From: Winogradskyella sp. UBA3174
GTDB taxonomy: Bacteria; Bacteroidota; Bacteroidia; Flavobacteriales; Flavobacteriaceae
Direction of reading: 5' to 3'
Assembly (NCBI RefSeq): GCF_002364335.1
Contig: NZ_DEXW01000039.1
Location: 90,008 to 131,184, forward strand
DNA: 41,177 bases
This document shows positions 1 to 8,672 of this stretch, one piece after another (position 1 is the first letter of the stretch; every line of letters begins with the position of its first letter). A program made the translations under genes and the position numbers. The notes beneath the pieces are model-generated. The model saw nothing but the letters and a program-made list of their open reading frames with translations. It had not been told where the DNA came from and searched no databases.

Positions 1-1254
1 ATAACCATTAGATATAAATAAATCTTTATATCCGTCATTATCAAAATCTGCAAAAAGAGGACACCATGACCAATCTGTTTCAGCAACATTGGCTAACCAT
101 GCAATTTCACTAAAAGTACCATTACCATTATTTAATTGTAAACTATTATGCATATCTTGATAATGATATCCTTCTTCGACGAAAGTCCAATACGATTTAA
201 CATCCATTGGTGCCATGCTTGCCTTTTTAGAAAAGTTGTCTTTTGCTAACATTTCTACATTAAAAATATCTTGAAAACCATCATTATTAATATCTGCAAC
301 ATCAACTCCCATACTAAACTTTGATATGTGCTTAAATGCAGATAACATCTCGTTTTTAAAAGTTCCGTTTTTTTGGTTCATATATATATAATCTGGTTCT
401 AGATAATCATTAGAAACATAAAAGTCTTGCCAACCATCGTTATTAAAATCTGATGTGATTACACCTAAACCATGTCCAGAATTTTCCAATCCATAAGATT
501 TAGTTTTATCTATATATTTTCCGTTATTATTTATATAAAATATGTCGCTATAGTCATGCTCTGGTGAATTTATTTTTTTAATTTTTCCATCAGAATATTG
601 ATTAAAAGTTTTAAAAATTGTTGGATGATTTATTTGGTAAGCATCAAGGTCGCCATCGTTATCTGCATCGAAAAAAGTAATTTGTGTTGTTGGTGATAAA
701 TCTTCAAAACCATACTCTAAACCTCTCTCTGTAAAGGTTAAATCACCATTATTAACAAATAGCAAATTTCTAAGTAATTTTTTTTCTTCACCTTTAAACC
801 AACCAGATCTAGAAACTAATATGTCTTGCCAGCCATCATTATTAATATCTACTATAGTTACTCCTGTACACCAATCGCGTTCTTTAGAATTTATGTTAGC
901 TGTTTTAGTTATATCTTCAAATTGTAAGTTTCCTTTATTTAAATACAATTTGTTTAATCCCATGTTTGCAGTAAAATAAACATCTTGTAAGCCGTCATTA
1001 TTAAAATCAGCTACTGCTACACCGCCTCCATTGTAGAAATATTCATACTTATAGAAATTATATCTGTCATTTTCTATGTTTTTATTAATAAAAGCGATAC
1101 CTGTTTCTTCTGGACTTAACATCGTAAAAAGAGGCTTCTTCTCATCAGCTACCTTAACACGTATAGTTGAATTTTTATCTTTAGTCGATTTACTATTGTC
1201 ACAACCAATTAATGATAAAAGCATCGCAATTAAAAAACACTTCTTTAAACCCAT
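1..1254 (-). CDS. FG-GAP/VCBS repeat lipoprotein, C-terminus outside window
   Basis: The reading frame stays open from an ATG at 1254 to the window edge, giving at least 418 residues; the C-terminal part is missing. The N-terminus is a lipoprotein signal with lipobox LIGC (Cys18). It is followed by repeated FG-GAP/VCBS calcium-binding blades, for example VADFNNDGLQDVYF, VDINNDGWQDILV, FDADNDGDLDAY and FADFDNDGYKDLF. In Bacteroidota such proteins are surface lipoproteins of about 1,100 residues that often end in an ASPIC/UnbV domain (CRTAC1-like). They are commonly found near SusC/SusD-type systems. That domain and that context cannot be seen here. The start lies only 13 bases after the fabI stop, so read-through from fabI is possible. 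Function beyond a surface beta-propeller is unknown. Confidence 0.85.
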   Translation of the reverse strand, partial: MGLKKCFLIAMLLSLIGCDNSKSTKDKNSTIRVKVADEKKPLFTMLSPEETGIAFINKNIENDRYNFYKYEYFYNGGGVAVADFNNDGLQDVYFTANMGLNKLYLNKGNLQFEDITKTANINSKERDWCTGVTIVDINNDGWQDILVSRSGWFKGEEKKLLRNLLFVNNGDLTFTERGLEYGFEDLSPTTQITFFDADNDGDLDAYQINHPTIFKTFNQYSDGKIKKINSPEHDYSDIFYINNNGKYIDKTKSYGLENSGHGLGVITSDFNNDGWQDFYVSNDYLEPDYIYMNQKNGTFKNEMLSAFKHISKFSMGVDVADINNDGFQDIFNVEMLAKDNFSKKASMAPMDVKSYWTFVEEGYHYQDMHNSLQLNNGNGTFSEIAWLANVAETDWSWCPLFADFDNDGYKDLFISNGY

Positions 1255-1267
1255 TATATGTGTATTA

Positions 1268-2083
1268 CTATTGATTATCTACAAACGTATCCATCACAGC
1301 ATCACTAACTCCCATATTACTAAAACCACCATCGTTATAAAGATTTTGGAGCGTAACACGTTTGGTTAAATCGCTAAATAAGGATACGGTGTAATTAGCA
1401 CAGTCTAGTGCTGTTGCGTTACCAAGTGGTGACATTTTCTCTGCGTAAGCAATAAAACCATCAAAACCTTTTACTCCACTACCTGCTGTTGTTGGTGTTG
1501 GTGATTGCGAAATTGTATTTACTCTTACTTTTTTATCTCTGCCAAAGAAATACCCAAAACTACGTGCAATACTTTCTAGATAGGCCTTATTGTCTGCCAT
1601 GTCATTATAATCTGGAAACACGCGTTGTGCAGCCATATATGTTAGCGCTACAATACTTCCCCATTCGTTCATAGCATCTGCTTTATATAGTGTTTGCATT
1701 GTTTTGTGAAAAGATAGTGCAGAAACGTCTGTTCCCTTTTGTGTCCAAGCATAATTTTGGTCTGTATAATGTTTTCCTTTTCTAACATTTATAGACATCC
1801 CTATAGAATGTAAAACAAAATCTAATTTACCTCCTAAGATTTCCATAGATTGCTCTACCAGGTTTTGTAAATCTTCTACTGAGGTTGCATCTGCAGGAAT
1901 AATTTGAGAACCAGTCTTTTCTGCTAACTCATTTATTTGTCCCATTCTCATGGCAACAGGTGCATTTGTTAATACAAACGTACCACCTTCTTCGTGTACA
2001 CGCATTGCAGTTTTCCATGCAATAGAGTTTTCGTCTAAAGCTCCGAATATGATTCCTTTTTTTCCTTTAAGTAAGTTGTACAT
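1268..2083 (-). CDS. fabI: Enoyl-[acyl-carrier-protein] reductase (NADH), FabI
   Basis: FabI reduces the enoyl-ACP double bond in the last step of each type II fatty-acid elongation cycle in the cytosol. At 271 residues it has the usual FabI length. The N-terminal Rossmann segment reads GKKGIIFGALDENSIAW, with the spread glycines typical of the enoyl reductase branch of the short-chain dehydrogenases. The catalytic Tyr149, Tyr159 and Lys166 lie in the block LTYMAAQRVFPDYNDMADNK, which aligns with Tyr146/Tyr156/Lys163 of the E. coli enzyme. It follows recN by 44 bases on the same strand and probably shares its transcript. This is the triclosan-sensitive class of enoyl reductase by family; sensitivity itself cannot be read from the sequence. 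Confidence 0.97.
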   Translation of the reverse strand: MYNLLKGKKGIIFGALDENSIAWKTAMRVHEEGGTFVLTNAPVAMRMGQINELAEKTGSQIIPADATSVEDLQNLVEQSMEILGGKLDFVLHSIGMSINVRKGKHYTDQNYAWTQKGTDVSALSFHKTMQTLYKADAMNEWGSIVALTYMAAQRVFPDYNDMADNKAYLESIARSFGYFFGRDKKVRVNTISQSPTPTTAGSGVKGFDGFIAYAEKMSPLGNATALDCANYTVSLFSDLTKRVTLQNLYNDGGFSNMGVSDAVMDTFVDNQ

Positions 2084-2127
2084 AATATCTATAATTGTTT
2101 AGTCAGTTTGTAGTTGTAAATATACTA

Positions 2128-3780
2128 TTAATTCAATAATTGCTTGGCGTGCGCCATTGCAGATTCTGTTATACTAAGTCCACCTAGCATTTGTGCAATT
2201 TCTACCACACGTTCATCGTTATCTAATTTTTTAAGATTGGTATGTGTAACCTCATCTACATCGGTCTTAAAAACTTTAAAATGAGAATCCCCTTTAGCGG
2301 CTATTTGTGGCAAATGCGTAATACTAAAGACTTGCATTTTAGAACTCATTTGCTTCATTATATCTCCCATTTTGTTTGAAATCTCACCAGAAACACCAGT
2401 GTCAATCTCATCGAACATTATAGAAGGTAGTTGAATGTATTCTGCTAGTATTGATTTTATAGCCAACATTATTCGAGATAACTCTCCACCTGAAGCTGCT
2501 TTTTTTAATTCGTTAAAACTAGTGCCTTTGTTTGCTGTAAATAAAAATTGCAAGGTGTCTTTTCCATTAAATACAAAATGATCTGTGCGCTCTAATTCTA
2601 TCTTAAATTTAGCATTTGGCATTCCCAAATCACTTAACATAGCTTCTAATTTTGATATAAATTTTGGAATAACAGTCTTTCGTTTTTTATAAATTTTATT
2701 CGCTAAATCGTTTAGGACGTCTGTTTGTTTTAGTATTGCTTTCTCTTGTTTATCTATAGATACGTCTAAATTTTCTGTATTGTCAATTTTAGATTGCAAG
2801 CTTGTTTTAATTTCAATTAATTCATTAACATCTGCTACTGCGTGTTTTTGCAACAAACTATTCACTATTTGGAGTGTATTACTTATCTTCTCTAACTCTG
2901 CTGGTTCTGTTATTAAATTATCTTCGAGATTATCTAACTCAACTAAGATATCCTCTAATTCTATACTTACGCTCGTGATGCGTTCTCTTAAAGCTTCATA
3001 AGCTTTTCCAAAACCTGAAATTTTAGACAGTTCTTGTTTAATAGCATTTATTTGATCTGCGACACCTAAATTTTCAGAATTTAAAATAGCCTTTACACTT
3101 CCAAGCTTCTCACCTATAACTTCGACATTACTTAATTCTTCGTATTGCGTTTCTAAGTTTTCGATATTAATTTTATCAAAATTGATTTCAGATAATTCGT
3201 TTAATAAAAACAGGTTGTAGTCGTATTCCTTAACCATTTCGGCTTTAGAATTTTTCAATTCTTCAATAGATTTTTGAAGCGACTTGTAAATGATAAGCTG
3301 CTTAGTGAAGTTATTTAAATTCAATGTATTATCAGCCAAAGCGTCTATAACCTGAAACTGATAATTATCTTGTGTTAGTTGCAATGTTTGGTGCTGAGAA
3401 TGAATATCTATTAAATGATTACTTAAACCCGAAAGATTCTCTAATGTTACAGGTGTATCGTTTATAAAAGCTCTAGACTTACCTGATGGAAGAATTTCTC
3501 TTCTAATTATGGTTTGCACATCGTAATCTAAATCTAACCGCTTAAATAAATCTTTTAAATTGTAGTTAGAAATATCAAAACCAGCCTCAATAATACATTT
3601 TTTGTCTGTATTTTTAACCTGACTTATGTCTGCACGTTTACCTAAAACTAAAGATAAACCACCGAGGAGTATAGATTTACCAGCACCTGTCTCTCCTGTA
3701 ATTATAGTTAAGCCATTATTAAACTTTACGTTTAACTCGTCTATAAGCGCGTAATTATTTATGTATAATGTGGTGAGCAA
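2128..3780 (-). CDS. recN: DNA repair protein RecN
   Basis: RecN is an SMC-like ATPase that acts early in double-strand break repair. The 550-residue protein has a Walker A motif GETGAGKS at 29-36, a long central coiled-coil region of about 160-370, the ABC signature SGGELSR at 430-436 and a Walker B ending MFDEIDTG with Asp457. The order of these parts is typical of the family. The start fits: a -7-like element lies 20 bases upstream and the N-terminus matches the usual MLxxLxIxNxALIDE pattern. The fabI gene follows on the same strand. Confidence 0.97.
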   Translation of the reverse strand: MLTTLYINNYALIDELNVKFNNGLTIITGETGAGKSILLGGLSLVLGKRADISQVKNTDKKCIIEAGFDISNYNLKDLFKRLDLDYDVQTIIRREILPSGKSRAFINDTPVTLENLSGLSNHLIDIHSQHQTLQLTQDNYQFQVIDALADNTLNLNNFTKQLIIYKSLQKSIEELKNSKAEMVKEYDYNLFLLNELSEINFDKINIENLETQYEELSNVEVIGEKLGSVKAILNSENLGVADQINAIKQELSKISGFGKAYEALRERITSVSIELEDILVELDNLEDNLITEPAELEKISNTLQIVNSLLQKHAVADVNELIEIKTSLQSKIDNTENLDVSIDKQEKAILKQTDVLNDLANKIYKKRKTVIPKFISKLEAMLSDLGMPNAKFKIELERTDHFVFNGKDTLQFLFTANKGTSFNELKKAASGGELSRIMLAIKSILAEYIQLPSIMFDEIDTGVSGEISNKMGDIMKQMSSKMQVFSITHLPQIAAKGDSHFKVFKTDVDEVTHTNLKKLDNDERVVEIAQMLGGLSITESAMAHAKQLLN

Positions 3781-3800
3781 AATTTAGTTAGTTTATACTA

Positions 3801-3808
3801 CAAAATTA
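3801..3808 (-). promoter_or_regulatory. Probable Bacteroidota -7 promoter element for recN
   Basis: On the minus strand the site reads TAATTTTG, an exact match to the TAnnTTTG element. It lies 20 bases before the recN ATG, which would give a leader of roughly 10-15 bases. I see no clear TTTG (-33) partner at the usual distance, so this is a partial match. Confidence 0.4.
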
Positions 3809-3847
3809 AACGATTATAGTTTTATATATGAAGTGTTACTGAAAAAA

Positions 3848-4735
3848 TTAAAACTTAATATTTCTCCATTTTTGAGAATGCATCGGAGCAATTCTATTTA
3901 AGGCATCTACAGCCTCTGTTATATTAACGCTTGGACCACCAGAAAGAATATCCATGACTTCATTTGCTTTGGTATCAAAAAAGACACGCATTACAAAAGA
4001 ATTAGGCCGTCTGCTATGTACTTTTTGAAGTGCTGTTATAGCTGATATTATTTGTGCTTTCCCTTTTTTAGGGTCTTCATTCATAATATCTAATCCATCT
4101 CTATGGTAATTGTACATTGTAGCTCTCACTTCTTTAAATGTAGGAGATAAAAGGTTATCAATAAATGCAAAGCGCGATTGTAAGCCGTCTTCTAATTTCC
4201 ATCCTTGACCACTTAGTTGTTGTGAGTAATTAGAAATAGTTTGTGCTTGCTTAAAATAATCTAAACCACCATTTAAGGTAAAACTATCTGCATCCATACC
4301 CAATATCATATATACATGAAAACTTAAAACAGAAATAAGGTTAGACTCAAACTGAATTTCGTTGTATACTAAGTTTTGAAATTCTAAATATTTAAAGTTG
4401 AAATTTTTATCATTAAAAAAATACGTCGGTGAGCTATAGGTAGAATTAAAAACTGGCCTAGAAGATGCTACTTGTATGGTTGCTGAAAAATTATCATTAT
4501 CGTAATTAGTTACGTTAATAACCATATTAGAAATGATGCGTTCTTGCTGACTAAAGGTTTTGTTAGTCCATTTTGTATTATTAATGAATTCCGTTAATTG
4601 CTTTTCTAAAGTTTTAAAGACAACATTATTGTCATTACCTGTTTGTTGCGCTACTACTGTAACTGTACAATTTAATTCTTGCGAAAAAGAAATTGATGTT
4701 ATAAATAGGACAAGTAAAACTATGAGTTTACGCAT
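3848..4735 (-). CDS. DUF4835 family protein, PorD-like
   Basis: The 295-residue protein has a Sec signal peptide (MRKLIVLLVLFITSISFSQE) and no lipobox. The rest matches the DUF4835 family pattern: an early LNCTVTV strand, a mid segment LVYNEIQFESNLISVLSFH, and a C-terminal RRPNSFVMRVFFDTKANE region. This family is named PorD in type IX secretion work and is probably periplasmic or outer-membrane associated; its biochemical role is not settled. The gene overlaps the end of coaBC by 8 bases, so the two are co-transcribed and probably translationally coupled. The coaBC-DUF4835-recN order is, as I recall, common in Bacteroidota. I am confident of the family and less so of a direct secretion role. 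Confidence 0.85.
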   Translation of the reverse strand: MRKLIVLLVLFITSISFSQELNCTVTVVAQQTGNDNNVVFKTLEKQLTEFINNTKWTNKTFSQQERIISNMVINVTNYDNDNFSATIQVASSRPVFNSTYSSPTYFFNDKNFNFKYLEFQNLVYNEIQFESNLISVLSFHVYMILGMDADSFTLNGGLDYFKQAQTISNYSQQLSGQGWKLEDGLQSRFAFIDNLLSPTFKEVRATMYNYHRDGLDIMNEDPKKGKAQIISAITALQKVHSRRPNSFVMRVFFDTKANEVMDILSGGPSVNITEAVDALNRIAPMHSQKWRNIKF

Positions 4736-5939
4736 GTAGTTGTTTAATTATTTGTTGCATTAAATCTTTTGCAACTTCTGCTTTAGATTTAAGCTTATGT
4801 TCTATAATAGCGTTAGAATGCGTTATAAATGTAACTTTATTTGTGGACCCACCAAAACCTGCACCTTTATCTTGCAAAGAATTTAGAACTATTAAGTCTA
4901 AATTTTTAGCCTTAAGTTTCCCTTTAGCGTGCTCTAACTCATTGTTAGTCTCTAATGCAAACCCGACTAAGAACTGAGTAGATTTAATTTCACCTAAAGA
5001 TTTTAAAATATCTTTAGTTTTCTCTAACTCTAAACTAAACGTAGAATCTTTCTTTTTTATTTTCTGATTGGCAATATTTTTTGGTCTGTAATCTGCAACA
5101 GCTGCACATAAAATAGCAATATCAGTAGTTCCATAGTGCTTATGCACTTCATTATACATATCATCTGCACTTACAACAGGTTTAATAGCAACCATACTAT
5201 GCCTTAATTTCTGATGCGTAGGCCCTGTTACTAAAATTACTTCAGCTCCTAGATTAGCAGCAGCATTTGCAATCTCAAAACCCATTTTTCCACTAGAATG
5301 ATTCCCTATAAAACGTACTGGATCTAAAGCCTCGTAAGTTGGACCTGCTGTTATTAAAATACGTTTCCCATTTAGTGGTAATTGATTTAATATATCTTTC
5401 TCAATAAAATCTACAATGTCTTCGGGTTCTGCCATACGTCCTTCACCAACTAGACCACTTGCTAATTCACCCGTTCCTGCCGGAATTAGTTTATTACCAA
5501 ATGCGTTGAGTTTTTCGAATGAAGCTTTAGTAGATTCATGCTTATACATATCCAAATCCATTGCTGGCGCAAAATACACATCGCATTTAGCAGAAAGATA
5601 TGTCGCTAAAAGAATGTTGTCACAGACACCATTAGCCATCTTTGCCATTGTATTTGCAGTAGCCGGTGCTATAACAAACAGATTAGCCCATAGGCCTAAT
5701 TCAACATGGTTGTTCCAAACTTGGTTATCATCTGCCTCATCTACAAAAGCAGAATATACAGGGTTTTTAGATAATGTAGAAAGTGTGAGTGGAGTTATGA
5801 ATTCTTTAGAAGCAGGCGTCATAACGACTTTTACGTTAGCGCCTGCTTTTATGAATAATCGGACTAGACTGGCCGATTTATATGCGGCAATACCAGCAGT
5901 AATGCCTAATAAAATATTTTTGTCCTTTAGAATAGACAT
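4728..5939 (-). CDS. coaBC: Bifunctional phosphopantothenoylcysteine decarboxylase / phosphopantothenate-cysteine ligase
   Basis: This fusion enzyme makes 4'-phosphopantetheine for coenzyme A from 4'-phosphopantothenate. The N-terminal CoaC flavoprotein half (about 1-180) carries GITAGIAAYKS, catalytic His78 (NNHVELG), APATANTMAK at 91-100 and the PAMDLDM motif at 125-131. The C-terminal CoaB half (about 190-403) carries ITAGPTYEALDPVRFIGNHS and CAAVADYRPKN. Two positions differ from the E. coli enzyme. The Asn of the PxMNxxM motif is Asp128, and the proton-donating Cys158 of E. coli aligns with Ser161 in ELASGLVGEGRM. The rest looks intact, so I regard it as functional. It lies in the order bamD-rpoZ-coaBC-DUF4835, tightly spaced. 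Confidence 0.97.
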   Translation of the reverse strand: MSILKDKNILLGITAGIAAYKSASLVRLFIKAGANVKVVMTPASKEFITPLTLSTLSKNPVYSAFVDEADDNQVWNNHVELGLWANLFVIAPATANTMAKMANGVCDNILLATYLSAKCDVYFAPAMDLDMYKHESTKASFEKLNAFGNKLIPAGTGELASGLVGEGRMAEPEDIVDFIEKDILNQLPLNGKRILITAGPTYEALDPVRFIGNHSSGKMGFEIANAAANLGAEVILVTGPTHQKLRHSMVAIKPVVSADDMYNEVHKHYGTTDIAILCAAVADYRPKNIANQKIKKKDSTFSLELEKTKDILKSLGEIKSTQFLVGFALETNNELEHAKGKLKAKNLDLIVLNSLQDKGAGFGGSTNKVTFITHSNAIIEHKLKSKAEVAKDLMQQIIKQLHA

Positions 5940-5950
5940 CTAAGGCTTAT

Positions 5951-6286
5951 TTATTGTTGAGTGTCCTCAGTATTTCTATGGTAGATTTTATCATCCAACC
6001 ATTCTTTAACTGCTAAAGCATGTGGCTTTGGCAACTTTTCGTAAAACTTAGAAACTTCAATTTGTTCTTTGTTTTCAAAAATCTCTTCTAAACTATCATT
6101 GTAAGTTGCAAACTCTTCAAGCTTGTCAATTAACTCACGTCTAATATCTGTATTAATTTGTTCAGCACGTTTTGCTATAACAGAAATAGCTTCATAGATA
6201 TTATCTGTAGGAGCATCAATTTCGTTTCTATTGTAAGTAATAGAACTTACAGGAGCATCAGTCTTTTTTAAATCCATTTTTGTCAT
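5951..6286 (-). CDS. rpoZ: DNA-directed RNA polymerase omega subunit, Bacteroidota type
   Basis: The 111-residue protein matches the RpoZ/Rpb6-like omega of Bacteroidota. It has ITYNRNEIDAPTDNIYEA, then ISVIAKRAEQINTDIRREL, and an acidic C-terminal extension. Omega helps assemble RNA polymerase around the beta' subunit. It sits 2 bases after the bamD stop and 11 bases before coaBC. The position next to coaBC is the same as in many other phyla, which supports the call. The start could be the ATG at 6286 or the one three codons later (MDLKK), which is the commoner family start; spacing to bamD favours the first. Confidence 0.93.
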   Translation of the reverse strand: MTKMDLKKTDAPVSSITYNRNEIDAPTDNIYEAISVIAKRAEQINTDIRRELIDKLEEFATYNDSLEEIFENKEQIEVSKFYEKLPKPHALAVKEWLDDKIYHRNTEDTQQ

Positions 6287-6288
6287 AA

Positions 6289-7089
6289 TTAACTTTTAAT
6301 ATTAAAAGTGTTTTTTAATTCTTTTATTTCTTCAATTTTCCTAGTTGCTTCTTCCATATACTCGGAATCTGGAAAAGATTTCTTAAATGTATTGTAATAA
6401 TTAATTGAAGTATTAATTCTTTCTTGTTGTAACTCAATAATACTTTTCATTGCAAGATTATATTCTGCATCTAATCTATAATACAAAGCGTCTTCTCTGA
6501 GCACTGTACCTGGAAAGTTAAACAAAAAGTTATTAAATGAATTTACAGAAGCTTTGTAATCTTTTATAATGTCGTATTGTTTAGCAATCTCAAAAGCCTT
6601 TTTTTCTAATTTATAATCTAATTCTTTAACCAAAGTATTAGCTTCTGATAAAAATTCAGAATTGGGATAGGCATTAACAAATAGTTGTAATTTTTCAATT
6701 GCTTCTATGGTTTCTTTTTGTTCTTTAGAATAAATAGGAGATAAAAAATAATACCCTTTAGCCTCTAAAAATGCAGCTTCTTGTAATTTTTCGCTGTTTT
6801 GGTAACTACCAACAAATCTATTAAAATGATAACTTGCAATGTAATAATCTTCCATTTTATAGGAACACATGGCATGCATAAATGTTAATTTTTCTGCTTG
6901 TGGCTTCCCTCTATAATTAGAAAGGATTTGAGTGAACAGGCGGTGTGCCTTATTCCATTTACCAGCTTCAAATAATTCTAAACCCAGTTTAAACTTCTCA
7001 GCAGTATCTTCAGCCTTTAACGTCTTTTGAAAATCGCTGCACGATATCATTATAATGCTTATTAATAGTATGTAAAGTCCTTTCTTCAT
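6289..7089 (-). CDS. bamD: Outer membrane protein assembly factor BamD
   Basis: BamD is a lipoprotein of the BAM complex, which inserts beta-barrel proteins into the outer membrane. The start at 7089 gives a clean lipoprotein signal, MKKGLYILLISIIMISC with lipobox Cys17. An in-frame ATG 30 bases upstream would bury this signal behind ten residues and lies over a promoter element, so I reject it. The mature part has tetratricopeptide-like helical pairs: AEKFKLGLELFEAGKWNKA, then SYHFNRFVGSYQNSEKLQEA, a lipoprotein-wide ALYYRLDAEYNLA helix and the closing FKKSFPDSEYMEEATRK repeat. At 266 residues the length is normal. It heads the rpoZ-coaBC-DUF4835 run. Confidence 0.93.
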   Translation of the reverse strand: MKKGLYILLISIIMISCSDFQKTLKAEDTAEKFKLGLELFEAGKWNKAHRLFTQILSNYRGKPQAEKLTFMHAMCSYKMEDYYIASYHFNRFVGSYQNSEKLQEAAFLEAKGYYFLSPIYSKEQKETIEAIEKLQLFVNAYPNSEFLSEANTLVKELDYKLEKKAFEIAKQYDIIKDYKASVNSFNNFLFNFPGTVLREDALYYRLDAEYNLAMKSIIELQQERINTSINYYNTFKKSFPDSEYMEEATRKIEEIKELKNTFNIKS

Positions 7090-7106
7090 AAATTTTAAAC
7101 AGAATG

Positions 7107-7142
7107 CAAAAGTATGCATTATTAACGGATTTTAAAAACAAA
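7107..7142 (-). promoter_or_regulatory. Promoter for bamD-rpoZ-coaBC operon
   Basis: The minus strand has TACTTTTG (7107-7114), an exact TAnnTTTG -7 element, and a TTTG at 7139-7142, 24 bases further upstream, about one base more than the usual spacing. Transcription would begin near 7100, about ten bases before the bamD ATG at 7089. This placement excludes the longer bamD start. Confidence 0.55.
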
Positions 7143-7197
7143 AATTATATGCTAAAGTATGCCTAGTTTTTATTGCATTTAAAAATTTAAATTAAGT

Positions 7198-8082
7198 TTA
7201 ACTTTTACCTAAGCTACTTAACGCTTCTTTTAAAGTTTTCTTGAGTTTATCTGTTGCTTCTACTAAAGGTAATCTTACGTGAGACTTAGATATATTCAAT
7301 AAATCTAAAACAGCCTTTATACCTGCTGGATTATTTTCAGAGAATATCATACCTATAATCGGCATTAATTGAAACTGAATAGCATAAGCTTTATCCGCTT
7401 CTTTTGCTATACCTAATCTTATCATATCTGTAAAATCTTTTGTAAGCGCCTGCCCTATTACGGAGATAACACCAGAACCTCCAGCCAAAGCGACACTTAA
7501 GGCTAAATCATCATCACCAGAAATAATATGAAAATTTTTAGGTTTTGTTCTGAGTAACTCTAAATATTGACTCATTATACCAGCTGCTTCTTTAACTGCA
7601 ATTATATTATCAAAATCTTTGGCTAATCTCACAATAGTTTCTGGAAGTATATTCGAACCCGTTCTTCCTGGGACATTATAAAGTATAATTGGCTTACTCG
7701 ATACTTTTGAAACGGCTTTAAAATGCTGATAAACACCTTCTTGAGTGGGCTTGCTATAATATGGCGACACAGATAGTATAGCGTCTATTAATGATATATC
7801 CGACGTTGTTAACTCGTCTATAACAGCTTTTGTATTATTACCGCCAATACCAAGAACTAAAGGTAGTCTTCCCTTATTTACACGAGCTATAAATTTGACT
7901 AATTCCTTTTTCTCATCCATAGTAACTGTAACACTCTCACCTGTAGTGCCACTTATTACCAAATACTCCGTGCCATTTGTAATATTATGTTCAACTAATC
8001 TCTCTAATGCATCAAAATCAATGCTTAAATCAGCTTTAAAAGGTGTAATTAATGCCACACCTGTACCTATAAATTTGGCCAT
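7198..8082 (-). CDS. dapA: 4-hydroxy-tetrahydrodipicolinate synthase DapA
   Basis: DapA condenses pyruvate with aspartate semialdehyde, the first committed step toward diaminopimelate and lysine. The 294-residue TIM barrel has the GTTGES loop (Thr46, Thr47), Tyr135 in ILYNVPGRTG and the Schiff-base Lys164 in IIAVKEAAG. All catalytic residues are in place. It overlaps the upstream DUF6913 gene by one base (TAATG) and is therefore probably coupled to it. The pathway partner dapF lies elsewhere in the window at 27104-27877. Confidence 0.98.
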   Translation of the reverse strand: MAKFIGTGVALITPFKADLSIDFDALERLVEHNITNGTEYLVISGTTGESVTVTMDEKKELVKFIARVNKGRLPLVLGIGGNNTKAVIDELTTSDISLIDAILSVSPYYSKPTQEGVYQHFKAVSKVSSKPIILYNVPGRTGSNILPETIVRLAKDFDNIIAVKEAAGIMSQYLELLRTKPKNFHIISGDDDLALSVALAGGSGVISVIGQALTKDFTDMIRLGIAKEADKAYAIQFQLMPIIGMIFSENNPAGIKAVLDLLNISKSHVRLPLVEATDKLKKTLKEALSSLGKS

Positions 8083-8600
8083 TATAATTTATTTAGGATG
8101 TTTAAATATTTTTTGAATTCTTTTTTAAATACTCCAATGTTACTTGGCTTTATATCAATTATTAAATCATATAAACGCTCGTCAACTCTAGATAAACCAA
8201 CTTTTAAATTAGCTTTAGATGATGCTGTTATTAAATTTAAGTGTAATGATTCCTTTTTGTAATAGCTTATTAAAACATCATAATCTTCTTCTAAAAAAGC
8301 TTTTAGATCTACATTATTTATCTTGCCTTTCCAACCAAAATCTTTTGGACTTATATAAATTTCCCATTTACTATCAGCAAACTTATCATCAGTAGTAAAA
8401 GCAATGATTTTATGTTTAGGTGATGAGAGCTTTAAATCTTTAAAATAACTTCTAAACTCATCAAAATTATCAAATTCATCAACATTCAGTAAAACAGCTA
8501 TGGTCTTAACCTTATCATTGCTAACTGCTGCTTTGCGTGCCGCCAACAATTTGTTTACATACTTTTGATTTGATTTTTCTTTGAATACTTTTAAAATCAT
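8082..8600 (-). CDS. DUF6913 family protein
   Basis: A 172-residue soluble protein without signal peptide or membrane segment. It has a basic N-terminus (FKEKSNQKYVNKLLAARKAA), an internal NVDEFDNFDEF strand-turn and the conserved-looking segment ISYYKKESLHLNLITASSKANLKVG. I recognise it as the DUF6913 family of flavobacteria, function unknown. It is the first gene of a two-gene unit with dapA, which starts inside its stop codon. The closeness to dapA suggests co-regulation and not necessarily a role in lysine synthesis. Confidence 0.8.
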   Translation of the reverse strand: MILKVFKEKSNQKYVNKLLAARKAAVSNDKVKTIAVLLNVDEFDNFDEFRSYFKDLKLSSPKHKIIAFTTDDKFADSKWEIYISPKDFGWKGKINNVDLKAFLEEDYDVLISYYKKESLHLNLITASSKANLKVGLSRVDERLYDLIIDIKPSNIGVFKKEFKKYLNILNKL

Positions 8601-8618
8601 TTACCTTTAGACTTTGTA

Positions 8619-8626
8619 CAAATTTA
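8619..8626 (-). promoter_or_regulatory. Probable -7 element for the DUF6913-dapA unit
   Basis: The minus strand reads TAAATTTG, an exact TAnnTTTG match, 19 bases upstream of the DUF6913 ATG at 8600. It lies in the 72-base divergent region shared with the 5'-nucleotidase gene. No good -33 element is seen at 17-23 bases. Confidence 0.4.
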
Positions 8627-8672
8627 ACAAAAGCACTCCTAAATTATTAGTTAACAAAATATAAGTTATTCA

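Noticed and set aside
1076..1369. Plus-strand 97-residue frame
   Set aside because: It lies antisense to the FG-GAP lipoprotein start and the fabI end, both of which have strong family matches.
5416..5943. Plus-strand 175-residue frame opposite coaBC
   Set aside because: It is fully antisense to the conserved CoaC domain, with no signal, motif or promoter of its own.
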